The notes beneath the pieces were generated by a model. The model made no database searches and was not told the DNA's origin. It saw nothing but the letters and a program-made list of their open reading frames with translations. DNA of 64,000 nucleotides from JAAYAE01 sp963678395 (GTDB lineage: Bacteria; Bacillota; Negativicutes; Acidaminococcales; Acidaminococcaceae), in the NCBI GenBank assembly GCA_963678395.1, contig OY782827.1, positions 868,001 through 932,000 on the forward strand, read 5' to 3'. A program made the translations under genes and the position numbers. Positions within the stretch are counted from its first letter, which is position 1. Each line of letters begins with the position of its first letter. Positions 1-7,676 of this stretch are shown here, one piece after another.

Positions 1-189
1 GTTTATTTTGTACATAGCTACCATGCAGTGCCGCAGAATAAAAGCATTATCACTTCTGTGTGCAATTATGGCACGGAAATAACCGCTTCTGTAGGCCTTG
101 GTAATGTACAATCAGTACAATTTCATCCTGAAAAATCCAGCAGTGTAGGCATAGAAATTTTACAAGCATTTAAGGAGTGGAAACCATGA
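1..189 (+). CDS. hisH: Imidazole glycerol phosphate synthase glutaminase subunit HisH (3' part only)
   Basis: The window opens inside this gene; 62 codons of the C-terminal end are visible. The frame reads YFVHSYHA near the start and QFHPEKSS later. These correspond to the end of a class I glutamine amidotransferase domain, where the FHPE segment carries the catalytic His and Glu. HisH makes ammonia from glutamine and passes it to HisF in the fifth step of histidine synthesis. The stop overlaps the hisA start as ATGA, so the two are translationally coupled. The identification rests on the motif and on the his neighbours; the N-terminal part lies outside the window. Confidence 0.93.
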   Translation, partial: VYFVHSYHAVPQNKSIITSVCNYGTEITASVGLGNVQSVQFHPEKSSSVGIEILQAFKEWKP

Positions 190-914
190 TAATTTTCCCA
201 GCCATAGATATACGTGGAGGGCGTTGTGTAAGGTTAACGGAGGGGAGGTTTGACAAGGAAACTGTCTTTGCTGATAACCCGGCAGAGATGGCGGAAAAGT
301 GGACAAAAGCGGGAGCAGAATATCTGCATGTAGTTGATTTAGATGGAGCGTTGGCCGGTGCTAGTCGCAATCTAGAGGCCATAAAAAATATTCTGACTGT
401 TGCTAAAATGCCCGTACAGGTAGGTGGCGGTATTCGAACGTTAGATAATGTTGAACAATTATTATTCTTGGGCGTAACTCGGGTTATTTTAGGGTCAGTA
501 GCAGTTAAAAACCCGACTCTTGTGCAAGAAGCTTGTGCCAAATTCCCCGGCCAAGTAGTAGCAGGTGTTGATGCTAGGGACGGAGAAGTAGCGGTAGAAG
601 GTTGGGGAGTAAGTGGCGGTATGCAGGCTCTTGAATTAGCAAAGAGAATGGCTCAAGCAGGAGTAGAGCATATTATTTTCACCGACATTGCACGTGATGG
701 TAAGCTTTCAGGTGTTAATGTTGAAGAAACTGCGCACATTGCCATGTCTTCAGGAATAAAAATAATTGCTTCTGGTGGCGTGTCGTCTCTAGACGATATT
801 ACTGCTCTAAAAAAATATGAAGATCTGGGCATAGAGGGTTGTATTATAGGTAAAGCTATTTATACTGGCACCATTGACTTAGTAGATGCTTTAAATATAG
901 CAAGGGAGAAGTAA
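186..914 (+). CDS. hisA: Phosphoribosylformimino-5-aminoimidazole carboxamide ribotide isomerase
   Basis: HisA isomerises ProFAR to PRFAR in histidine synthesis using a (beta/alpha)8 barrel. The protein is 242 residues, normal for the family. The N-terminal FPAIDIRGG carries the first catalytic Asp (residue 8), and FTDIARDGKLSG near residue 165-175 carries the second. Phosphate-binding loops are visible as VGGGIR and ASGGVSS. The start is taken as the ATG at 186 rather than the GTG at 177, because AAGGAG at 172-177 is well spaced for it and it gives the usual MIIFPAID start. It sits between hisH (overlap) and hisF (1-nt gap). The reading frame is intact. Confidence 0.96.
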   Translation: MIIFPAIDIRGGRCVRLTEGRFDKETVFADNPAEMAEKWTKAGAEYLHVVDLDGALAGASRNLEAIKNILTVAKMPVQVGGGIRTLDNVEQLLFLGVTRVILGSVAVKNPTLVQEACAKFPGQVVAGVDARDGEVAVEGWGVSGGMQALELAKRMAQAGVEHIIFTDIARDGKLSGVNVEETAHIAMSSGIKIIASGGVSSLDDITALKKYEDLGIEGCIIGKAIYTGTIDLVDALNIAREK

Positions 915-915
915 T

Positions 916-1697
916 ATGCACACTAAAAGGATCATACCATGTTTAGATGTTAAAGCTGGCAGAGTTGTAAAAGGGACTAATTTTGTGGAATTACGAGATG
1001 CCGGAGACCCTGTAGAATTGGCTAGAATCTACGATGAGGAACGGGCAGATGAGCTGGTCTTTTTAGATATAACGGCTTCCGTAGAAAAGCGCAAATCTAT
1101 GTTAGATGTAATTAATCGTACGGCAGGAGAGGAGTTTATGCCCTTGACTGTAGGAGGTGGTATTTCCACAGTAGCCGACATAAGAAATACACTCAATGCC
1201 GGCGCAGATAAGATTTCTGTGCCGGCGCAGATAAGATTTCTGTAAATTCGGCAGCAGTAAAAAATCCTGATCTTATTGTTCAAGGGGCCAAACTTTTTGG
1301 TAATCAATGCATAGTATTAGCTGTGGATGCTAAAAGTTCAGGAGTAGAAAAGTGGGAGGTTTACGTAAATGGTGGACGTACGCCTACGGGTATTGATGCC
1401 TTAGAGTGGGTGCGCAAGGCCGTTTCTTTAGGAGCAGGGGAAATACTGCTTACCAGCATGGATGCAGATGGTACAAAAGCCGGATATGACATAGCACTAA
1501 CAAAGGCCGTATCAGAAGCGGTATCGGTACCGGTTATTGCTTCAGGAGGCGCAGGAACATTAGAACATTTTTATGATGTTTTGACGTTGGGCAAGGCCGA
1601 TGCAGTACTTGCGGCTTCAGTTTTTCATTATAAAGAGTTTACTATACGACAAGTGAAAGAATATTTAGCTAAGCGCGGAGTGGAGGTAAGGTTATGA
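916..1697 (+). pseudogene. hisF: Imidazole glycerol phosphate synthase cyclase subunit HisF, split by a 23-bp tandem duplication
   Basis: HisF closes the imidazole ring from PRFAR and ammonia to give IGP and AICAR. The first frame (916-1245) starts with RIIPCLDVKAGRVVKG, including the catalytic Asp, and runs normally to NAGADKISV. There a 23-bp unit is repeated head to tail at 1198-1220 and 1221-1243, shifting the frame into a stop at 1243-1245. The second frame resumes as NSAAVKNPDL and continues through TSMDADGTKAGYD and ASGGAG to the end. Without one repeat the gene encodes 252 residues, exactly the family length. The last codon overlaps hisIE as ATGA. No start or ribosome site is visible for the downstream half. 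As written the gene is inactive; the event looks like replication slippage and could revert. Confidence 0.93.
1198..1243 (+). repeat. 23-bp direct tandem repeat inside hisF
   Basis: Two perfect adjacent copies of a 23-nt unit beginning GCCGGCGCAGAT occupy 1198-1220 and 1221-1243. One copy encodes the conserved AGADKIS segment of HisF; the second shifts the frame. The perfect identity argues for a very recent duplication, or for an assembly artefact. Confidence 0.97.
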
Positions 1698-2362
1698 ACA
1701 TAGATTTAAGCAAATTAAAATTTGACGCTAAAGGGTTAATTCCAGCAATTATACAAGATGTTAAAACTGACGCAGTATTGATGTTAGCGTATATGAACGA
1801 GGAATCTTTGGCTAAAACAGTGGAAACAGGGTATACTTGGTTTTGGAGTCGCAGCAGGCAAGAACTATGGAATAAGGGAGCTAGTAGCGGGAATAAACAA
1901 AAAGTAATGAGCATTCATTATGATTGTGATGGGGATACGCTTTTGGTTAAAGTTGAACAAAAAGGTGTAGCCTGCCATGAAGGTAATTATTCTTGTTTTA
2001 GCTATCCCTTGTGGAATAGCGCAATAGGCAAAAATCTTCCTGTAAAAATGGACATTCAATTACCAAGTGTTTTATCTGAGCTTTATGCTGTAATCCAAGA
2101 TAAAAAAGTGCATGGCGGTGAAAAATCTTATACAAAGTATCTTTTCATGTCTGGTCAAGATAAAATATTGAAAAAAGTTGGGGAAGAAGCTACTGAAACA
2201 ATCATTGCTTCAAAAAATAACAGCAACCAAGAGGTTATTTACGAGATGAGTGACTTGTGGTATCATTGTCTAGTACTTTTGGCATATCATGATATTACTC
2301 CCGGCGAAATGTTAAGTGAGCTTGACGGTAGGCGCAGTAAGGAAAACAATAGCAAGTACTAA
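1694..2362 (+). CDS. hisI: Bifunctional phosphoribosyl-AMP cyclohydrolase / phosphoribosyl-ATP pyrophosphatase
   Basis: This HisIE fusion carries out steps two and three of histidine synthesis. The first ~115 residues are the cyclohydrolase, with WFWSRSRQELWNKG and the metal/zinc-binding stretch DCDGDTLLVKVEQ..ACHEG. Residues ~120-220 are the all-alpha pyrophosphohydrolase, with GEEATETIIASKN and the acidic helix EMSDLWYH. Length 222 residues is usual for a fused enzyme. It starts inside the hisF stop (ATGA) and is the last his gene; a 43-nt gap leads to glmM with no obvious terminator. Confidence 0.95.
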   Translation: MNIDLSKLKFDAKGLIPAIIQDVKTDAVLMLAYMNEESLAKTVETGYTWFWSRSRQELWNKGASSGNKQKVMSIHYDCDGDTLLVKVEQKGVACHEGNYSCFSYPLWNSAIGKNLPVKMDIQLPSVLSELYAVIQDKKVHGGEKSYTKYLFMSGQDKILKKVGEEATETIIASKNNSNQEVIYEMSDLWYHCLVLLAYHDITPGEMLSELDGRRSKENNSKY

Positions 2363-2405
2363 CTGTTGGAATTGCCGTGGAGAATCAAATAATTTGGAGG
2401 ATATT

Positions 2406-3746
2406 ATGGCAAGATTATTTGGAACAGATGGAGTTAGGGGTTTAGCGAATGCAGAATTAACGCCTGAACTTGCTTTTAGACTAGGAAGAGCGGCAGCAAT
2501 TTATTTTGGCAGGCAAACTAGTACTCCCAAAATTATCATTGGCAGGGATACAAGACTATCAGGTACAATGTTAGAAGCAGCGTTGTCAGCAGGTATTTGT
2601 AGTGCGGGAGGCAATGCACATTTGCTTGGTGTTATGCCTACACCGGCTGTATCTTTTTTAACAGAAAAACTTAAGGCCAATGCAGGTGTAGTTATTTCCG
2701 CATCGCATAATCCTTTTGAAGATAATGGTATTAAATTTTTTTCTCAAACGGGACATAAATTGCCTGATACAGTTGAGGATGAAATTGAAAACATTGTGGC
2801 TAGACCTATTGACTATGAAAAAACTCCTACTGGTTCTTCGTTAGGCAGGGTTATTTGGGAAAAAGATAAAAGTGCAATATATATTAAACATATTGTAGAA
2901 TGTGCCGATTACAGACTTAATGGCTTGAAAATAGTCATGGATTGTTCCAATGGCGCAAATAGTGAAATAGCACCGGCAATTTTGAGTGCTTTAGGTGCCG
3001 AAGTTATTCCTATTTTTAATGAACCTAATGGCATTAATATTAATAATGGTTGTGGGTCAACTCATTTAGAAGCATTGCAAAAGAAGGTAGTAGAATGTGG
3101 TGCCGACGCCGGAGTAGCAAATGATGGAGATGCTGATCGCTGCTTAGTGATTGATGAGATTGGTAATGTTTTAGATGGAGACCAAATTATGCTTATTTGT
3201 GCACTTGAATTAATGAAGGAGCATAAACTTAAGGACAATGTTTTGGTAACTACCGTTATGAGTAATATAGGTTTGCATCAGGCTATGAAAAAACATGGTG
3301 GTAAATGCGTTACAACTAGTGTCGGTGATCGTTATGTTTTGGAAGAGATGATAAAAAATGGTTATAAGCTAGGTGGCGAACAATCAGGCCATATTATTTT
3401 TGCTGATTATGCTAAGACCGGTGATGGAATTTTGACTGCGGTAAAATTATTGGGGGCAATGGCCAACAATAATCAGACATTGTCGCAAATGGGTGCCTTA
3501 ATGCAGATTTTTCCACAAATTTTGCTTAATGTCCGTGTTAAAGATAAACACGGTTGGGAAGAAAATGAAAACATAAAGCAGATAACTGAGTACTATAAGC
3601 AAGAATTGGGAGAAAATGGACAAATATTAGTACGTGCTTCAGGAACAGAACCCTTGATTCGTATTATGGCGGAGGGGCCTGATCAGACCCAATTAGAGTG
3701 TGTTGCTGAAGCTATTGCGGCAGTAGTGCGCAAGGAACTTGTGTAG
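2406..3746 (+). CDS. glmM: Phosphoglucosamine mutase
   Basis: GlmM converts glucosamine-6-phosphate to glucosamine-1-phosphate for UDP-GlcNAc, and so for peptidoglycan and LPS. The start is the ATG at 2406, which follows TTGGAGG and gives MARLFGTDGVRG; an upstream in-frame start overlapping hisIE lacks a ribosome site. The catalytic phosphoserine lies in ISASHNPFEDNGIKFF (Ser near residue 100). The magnesium loop is NDGDADRC (near 240) and the phosphate-binding loop is RASGTEPLIR (near 410). Length 446 residues is typical. The glmS gene follows after 300 nt, so consecutive amino-sugar steps are neighbours. Confidence 0.97.
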   Translation: MARLFGTDGVRGLANAELTPELAFRLGRAAAIYFGRQTSTPKIIIGRDTRLSGTMLEAALSAGICSAGGNAHLLGVMPTPAVSFLTEKLKANAGVVISASHNPFEDNGIKFFSQTGHKLPDTVEDEIENIVARPIDYEKTPTGSSLGRVIWEKDKSAIYIKHIVECADYRLNGLKIVMDCSNGANSEIAPAILSALGAEVIPIFNEPNGININNGCGSTHLEALQKKVVECGADAGVANDGDADRCLVIDEIGNVLDGDQIMLICALELMKEHKLKDNVLVTTVMSNIGLHQAMKKHGGKCVTTSVGDRYVLEEMIKNGYKLGGEQSGHIIFADYAKTGDGILTAVKLLGAMANNNQTLSQMGALMQIFPQILLNVRVKDKHGWEENENIKQITEYYKQELGENGQILVRASGTEPLIRIMAEGPDQTQLECVAEAIAAVVRKELV

Positions 3747-3755
3747 AGCCACTAG

Positions 3756-3784
3756 TTGACCAAATTGCTTTTAAATAGTATGAT
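3756..3784 (+). promoter_or_regulatory. Predicted sigma-A promoter of glmS
   Basis: A -35 box TTGACC (3756-3761), 17-bp spacer and -10 box TATGAT (3779-3784) lie just after the glmM stop. Transcription would start near 3791 and include the whole glmS ribozyme leader. Confidence 0.7.
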
Positions 3785-3874
3785 GTGGGTAATCACAAAG
3801 ACGTGCCGCATGGGAATGCCACCTGTGCGGCTTGTTGTGTGCATGAAAGGAGCACATAAAGGAAGATGCTTTGG

Positions 3875-4030
3875 ATAAATAGCGCAAGTACCGTTTTAAC
3901 GGTAGACGAGGAAGAGGTTAATCGATTAGTCAGCGGGTGCCTCTCGGGATACTACAACCGTTAGCAGAATACAAACCTTGCCGGTAACGGCTAGAACAAA
4001 GTTTCTGTGGTAGTTTGGCAAGTAAATTTT
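3875..4030 (+). ncRNA. glmS ribozyme / glucosamine-6-phosphate-sensing leader
   Basis: The leader of glmS contains the signature elements of the self-cleaving glmS ribozyme. The cleavage context is AUAGCGCAAG, with the scissile bond between A3881 and G3882. The core GACGAGGAAGAGG and UAAUCGA follow, then GCGGGUGCCUCUCGGG, then a distal pair of arms. In known cases glucosamine-6-phosphate acts as coenzyme, so excess product cleaves the mRNA and lowers GlmS. Upstream at 3804-3830 is a short hairpin with GCCGCA/TGCGGC arms that is not part of the ribozyme. The class is assigned from conserved sequence and its position before glmS; the exact 3' boundary is approximate. Confidence 0.93.
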
Positions 4031-4044
4031 AGGAGGATACTACT

Positions 4045-5874
4045 ATGTGCGGTATCGTTGGATATATAGGCGATCATCAAGCAACACCTTTTTTATTAGA
4101 TGGTATGAGTAAATTGGAATATCGTGGTTATGATTCTGCAGGAGTTGCCGTTTACGAAAAGGGAAAAATTCGTATTGAAAAATGCGTAGGCCGGTTGGCG
4201 GCTTTGCAACAAAAATTAAAAGGTAATATGCCTGAAGGTACAGTAGGCATTGGCCATACTCGTTGGGCTACTCATGGGCGGCCTAGTGATGTAAACTCTC
4301 ATCCACATGCTGATGCTAGTGGAGAGTTTGTGGTTGTGCATAACGGTATTATTGAGAATTACTTAGGCCTAAAGCAAGATTTACAGGCTAAAGGGCATAA
4401 TTTTTTATCAGAAACAGACACTGAGGTTGTAGCACATTTAATGGCAGAGTATTACACTGGTGATTTCGAAGATACTGTTAAAAAAGTTTTAGGTATGATT
4501 GAAGGGTCGTATTCTTTGGTATTCATGTGTGCTAAAGAACCTGATAAATTGATTTGTACTAAAAAGTCTAATCCTTTGGTTATCGGTCTAGGGAATGGAG
4601 AAAACTTCATTGCTTCTGATATACCGGCTATTATTGCTAAAACCCGCCGTACTTTTATTATGAGTGACGGCGAAATTGCTACTGTTACTAAAAATAATGT
4701 GTGGGTACAAGATATTAAGGGTACACCTATCAGCAAAAAAATATTTGAGGTTAATTGGAATGCAGAAGCTGCCGAAAAAGGCGGATTCGAGCATTTTATG
4801 TTGAAAGAAATTTATGAACAACCTAAAGCTATGCACGATTCTATGTTGGGGCGTTTGTCTAAAACCAATGATGAGGTAATATTTACTGAATTGAATTGGA
4901 CACCGGAAGAGTTAAAGGGAATTAACAAGATTTTTATCGTAGCCTGCGGGACTGCCTATCATGCAGGAGTTGTAGGAAAATATTATATTGAACAAATGGC
5001 TAGAATACCTGTTGAAGTTGATATAGCTAGTGAATTCCGTTATCGTTCACCTATTATTGATGGTAGCTGCTTATGTATTGTAGTTAGTCAATCAGGAGAA
5101 ACTATTGATACTTTGGAAGCTTTGAAAGAAGCTAAAAGGCTGGGCGCGCGTACCTTGGCTGTAACTAATGTTGTCGGCTCCTCCATGGCTAGAGAGGCAG
5201 ACCAAGTAGTTTATACTTACGCGGGACCGGAGATAGCTGTTGCTTCTACCAAGGCTTATACAACGCAACTTTTGTTAATGCTGCTTTTGTCTATGTATAT
5301 TGCTAAATTACGCAATAATATTTCAGCAGACCGTATGCAAGAATTAATTTTGGGTATACGTGAACTTCCTGAACAAATTCATAAAATGTTGGAAAATATT
5401 GAACAAATTAAAATCTTTGCTACACAATATGGGAGTAGTGAGGATGCCTTTTTCTTAGGCCGTTCTTTAGATTATGCTGTGGCTCTAGAAGGTGCCTTGA
5501 AACTAAAAGAGATTTCCTATATTCATGCGGAAGCTTATGCTGCTGGTGAATTAAAACACGGTACTTTGGCTTTGATAGTTGAAGGAGTTCCTGTTATAGT
5601 TTTGGCAACGCAACCTGATGTATATGAAAAAACTATTAGTAATTTGCAGGAAGTTAAAGCTCGTGATGCTGTTGTTATTGGCATTGGCATGGAGGGAGAT
5701 GAGAAGCTCGCTCAGCATGCTGATCATGTTATCTACATACCAAAAACGGATAAATATCTAGCACCCTTGGAGGCAGTATTGCCGTTGCAGTTATTAGCTT
5801 ATTATGCTGCCCTAACAAGAGGTTGTGATGTTGACAAACCTCGTAACTTGGCAAAATCGGTAACTGTTGAATAA
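4045..5874 (+). CDS. glmS: Glutamine-fructose-6-phosphate aminotransferase (isomerizing)
   Basis: GlmS makes glucosamine-6-phosphate from fructose-6-phosphate and glutamine, the committed step of amino-sugar synthesis. The N-terminal class II amidotransferase begins MCGIVGYIG, with Cys as the nucleophile once Met is removed; TRWATHG and HNGIIEN are the expected loops. Two SIS sugar-isomerase domains follow, with CGTAYHAG, SQSGETIDT and the second-domain segment SYIHAEAYAAGELKHG. The protein ends in the conserved KSVTVE. Length 609 residues is normal. A ribosome site TAGGAGG precedes the start. Expression is probably controlled by the ribozyme in the leader. Confidence 0.98.
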   Translation: MCGIVGYIGDHQATPFLLDGMSKLEYRGYDSAGVAVYEKGKIRIEKCVGRLAALQQKLKGNMPEGTVGIGHTRWATHGRPSDVNSHPHADASGEFVVVHNGIIENYLGLKQDLQAKGHNFLSETDTEVVAHLMAEYYTGDFEDTVKKVLGMIEGSYSLVFMCAKEPDKLICTKKSNPLVIGLGNGENFIASDIPAIIAKTRRTFIMSDGEIATVTKNNVWVQDIKGTPISKKIFEVNWNAEAAEKGGFEHFMLKEIYEQPKAMHDSMLGRLSKTNDEVIFTELNWTPEELKGINKIFIVACGTAYHAGVVGKYYIEQMARIPVEVDIASEFRYRSPIIDGSCLCIVVSQSGETIDTLEALKEAKRLGARTLAVTNVVGSSMAREADQVVYTYAGPEIAVASTKAYTTQLLLMLLLSMYIAKLRNNISADRMQELILGIRELPEQIHKMLENIEQIKIFATQYGSSEDAFFLGRSLDYAVALEGALKLKEISYIHAEAYAAGELKHGTLALIVEGVPVIVLATQPDVYEKTISNLQEVKARDAVVIGIGMEGDEKLAQHADHVIYIPKTDKYLAPLEAVLPLQLLAYYAALTRGCDVDKPRNLAKSVTVE

Positions 5875-5904
5875 TAGCAATATTTGCTGTTAAGTACGTA
5901 AAGA

Positions 5905-5945
5905 AAAGCCGGCACTTCATTTTAAGTAGAAGTGTCGGTTTTTTA
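5905..5945 (+). terminator. Rho-independent terminator after glmS
   Basis: Arms CCGGCACTTC and GAAGTGTCGG (5909-5938) are followed by TTTTTT. It ends the glmS unit and may also serve the converging PflX-like gene. Confidence 0.85.
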
Positions 5946-5949
5946 TTCT

Positions 5950-6841
5950 TTACACACCTTCGCCATTAAAGATGGGAATGAAGGTAGTATCGGCAGCAGC
6001 TTCTTCTTGGACAAAACCATCTTCTATGCTGCTGGCAAACAAATAACTTTCTATCTCCTGATATTCAGCACTGGTTAATTTGCGATTTATTTCAGGATAA
6101 GCAGCAGCTTGCCCACAGGGAATGTACTGGTGCATAAGACTAAACATAACCTGACCTGGCTTAAATGTTTTAGCAACCCAGTCAATAACAGCCTTGCTGT
6201 TACTCAATTGGCCGGGAAGAATTAGATGGCGTATAATTACGCCACTAGTCATAATGCCGTTGTCATCTAGTTTATAGTCTCCGACCTGCTTATACATTTC
6301 GCTGATAGCGGCCTTAGCGATACGGAAATATTCGGGGGCATTGCTATGTTTTATAGCTAATTTATTATCGCTATATTTTAAATCAGGTAGATATGTTTGC
6401 ACTTTGGTTTTTAATCGGTGTAGAGTGTCTAGAGTTTCAAACCCGCTGGTATTGTATACTACGGGCACAGAAAGGCTTCTAGCTAAGCTTTTTAAAACTG
6501 CTTCTGTAAAATGGGTAGGGGTTACTAGGTTAATGTTGTGTGCACCCTTGGCAATGAGTTCTTGATATATTTGTTGTAAGCGTTCAACAGTAATTTCTTT
6601 TCCTTGTCCCTGACAGCTGATAGCATAATTTTGACAGAAGACACAGTGCAAAGTGCATCCACTGAAAAATACGGTACCACTGCCACGACTGCCGCTGATA
6701 CAAGGTTCTTCCCACATATGCAGGCCGGCACGCCACAATTGGAGCCATATCACAATGACAGGAACCAAAAGTTCCTTGTGCCTGCATATTTTCCGGTCTG
6801 TCTACTCCGCACCGGTGCGGACAAACATAACATAAAGACAT
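5950..6841 (-). pseudogene. PflX-like radical SAM protein, frameshifted
   Basis: The start (ATG at 6841-6839, after AAGGAG) gives MSLCYVCPHRCGVDR and then GTFGSCHCDM, the cysteine-rich N-terminus of COG1313 (PflX) proteins, homologues of pyruvate formate-lyase activases. The frame breaks near 6731-6740. It continues in another frame as RAGLHMWEEPCISG, then FFSGCTLHCVFCQNY with the CxxxCxxC cluster site for SAM, then YLPDLKYSD. The total length is 3n+1, so the net change is one extra base or two missing bases. With repair it would be about 297 residues. The exact substrate of this subgroup is unknown. It could be a true pseudogene or a sequencing error. Confidence 0.85.
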
Positions 6842-6988
6842 AATAAAATCTCCTTGTACAAACATTTTTTGTAGTATCTTCATGAAGCTTATACTATAAC
6901 CAACATATTACATTTTAACATAAATACTATTATATAAGGTTATCTGCTTATATAATACCCACATAAAAAATAGGAAGTGTGTAATTTA

Positions 6989-7486
6989 ATGATATTATTT
7001 CCCTATGGCAAAGTTGTTTTAGTAACAGAAAAAAAAATGCAGGTTGTGCAAATTTTAAGAGATAATTTAAGGAAAAAGGCGATATTGCAGACGCTCTTTA
7101 CTAGGTGTGATGAGAGCTGCGCCGGTTATTTAAATGGTTCTGTGCGCAGGACTAATTTAAAAATAACAACTATTCGCTGTGGTAGCAATACTTTCAAACC
7201 GATTTTTAAAGGAATATTAAAAACTGAAAATGGTAAGACGGTAATTGTTATTAAAGCTCGCTTAAACATTGTTATTATAGGGTTTATATTTGTTTGGTTT
7301 GAGTTTTATGGTAGACTTATATTCTCTGATTTTACTAATGCTGCTAACTGGGGTGGCAAAGCAATTATCGTGCCGATCTTTGTTACGCTGCTTCTTTATG
7401 GTGTTATAGATTATTTTTTTGGGAAAGAAGTTAAAGCTTTTAAAGAACAAATTTGTGCCTTACTAAATGCAGAACCAATAAAATAA
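6989..7486 (+). CDS. Hypothetical membrane protein
   Basis: I do not recognise this 165-residue protein. The N-terminal ~90 residues are a soluble, lysine-rich domain with no clear motif. Then two hydrophobic segments appear, roughly residues 95-112 (IVIIGFIFVWFEF) and 120-140 (AIIVPIFVTLLLYGVI), so a small membrane-anchored protein is likely. The ATG at 6989 is preferred because AGGAAG lies about 11 nt upstream; an earlier in-frame start at 6977 is possible. It stands alone between the broken radical SAM gene and the ZTP riboswitch. Confidence 0.7.
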   Translation: MILFPYGKVVLVTEKKMQVVQILRDNLRKKAILQTLFTRCDESCAGYLNGSVRRTNLKITTIRCGSNTFKPIFKGILKTENGKTVIVIKARLNIVIIGFIFVWFEFYGRLIFSDFTNAANWGGKAIIVPIFVTLLLYGVIDYFFGKEVKAFKEQICALLNAEPIK

Positions 7487-7517
7487 AAACAAACCAAAAG
7501 AGCTATTATGATGTTTG

Positions 7518-7546
7518 TTGACAAGAGCTGCTCACAATTGTATAAT
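7518..7546 (+). promoter_or_regulatory. Consensus sigma-A promoter before the ZTP riboswitch
   Basis: Perfect -35 TTGACA (7518-7523) and -10 TATAAT (7541-7546) boxes are separated by 17 bp. Transcription should begin near 7553, directly at the riboswitch. Confidence 0.88.
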
Positions 7547-7552
7547 TTAGTC

Positions 7553-7653
7553 ATGGGATTATGTAACTGACGGAAGTGGATAACCACGTGGAGCATAATC
7601 ATGATTAGCCGACCGTCTGGGCAGAAAGTTGCCTAGAGTGGCGGCTTTTTTGA
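7553..7653 (+). ncRNA. ZTP (pfl) riboswitch with overlapping terminator
   Basis: The leader shows the two conserved blocks of the pfl motif: CUGACGGAAGUGGAUAACCAC with GUGGAGCA, then, after a linker, CCGUCUGGGCA (from about 7614). The AGCCG at the start of the second domain can pair with CGGCT before TTTTTT (7642-7651). Ligand binding therefore competes with a terminator, as known for this class. ZTP/ZMP accumulates when 10-formyl-tetrahydrofolate is short. That fits the downstream gene, which uses this cofactor on ZMP. Confidence 0.92.
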
Positions 7654-7676
7654 TGTATGAGAAGGGAGATTAATCT

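Noticed and set aside
170..541. 123-codon antisense frame over hisA
   Set aside because: Shadow frame of a conserved gene with no features of its own.
1323..1697. Second half of hisF as a separately translated half-barrel
   Set aside because: No ribosome site or start exists near the junction, and about 26 conserved residues between the halves would be missing.
3800..3835. Upstream hairpin before the glmS ribozyme as a second riboswitch
   Set aside because: Only a short stem-loop with no conserved block of a known class; more likely a simple leader structure.
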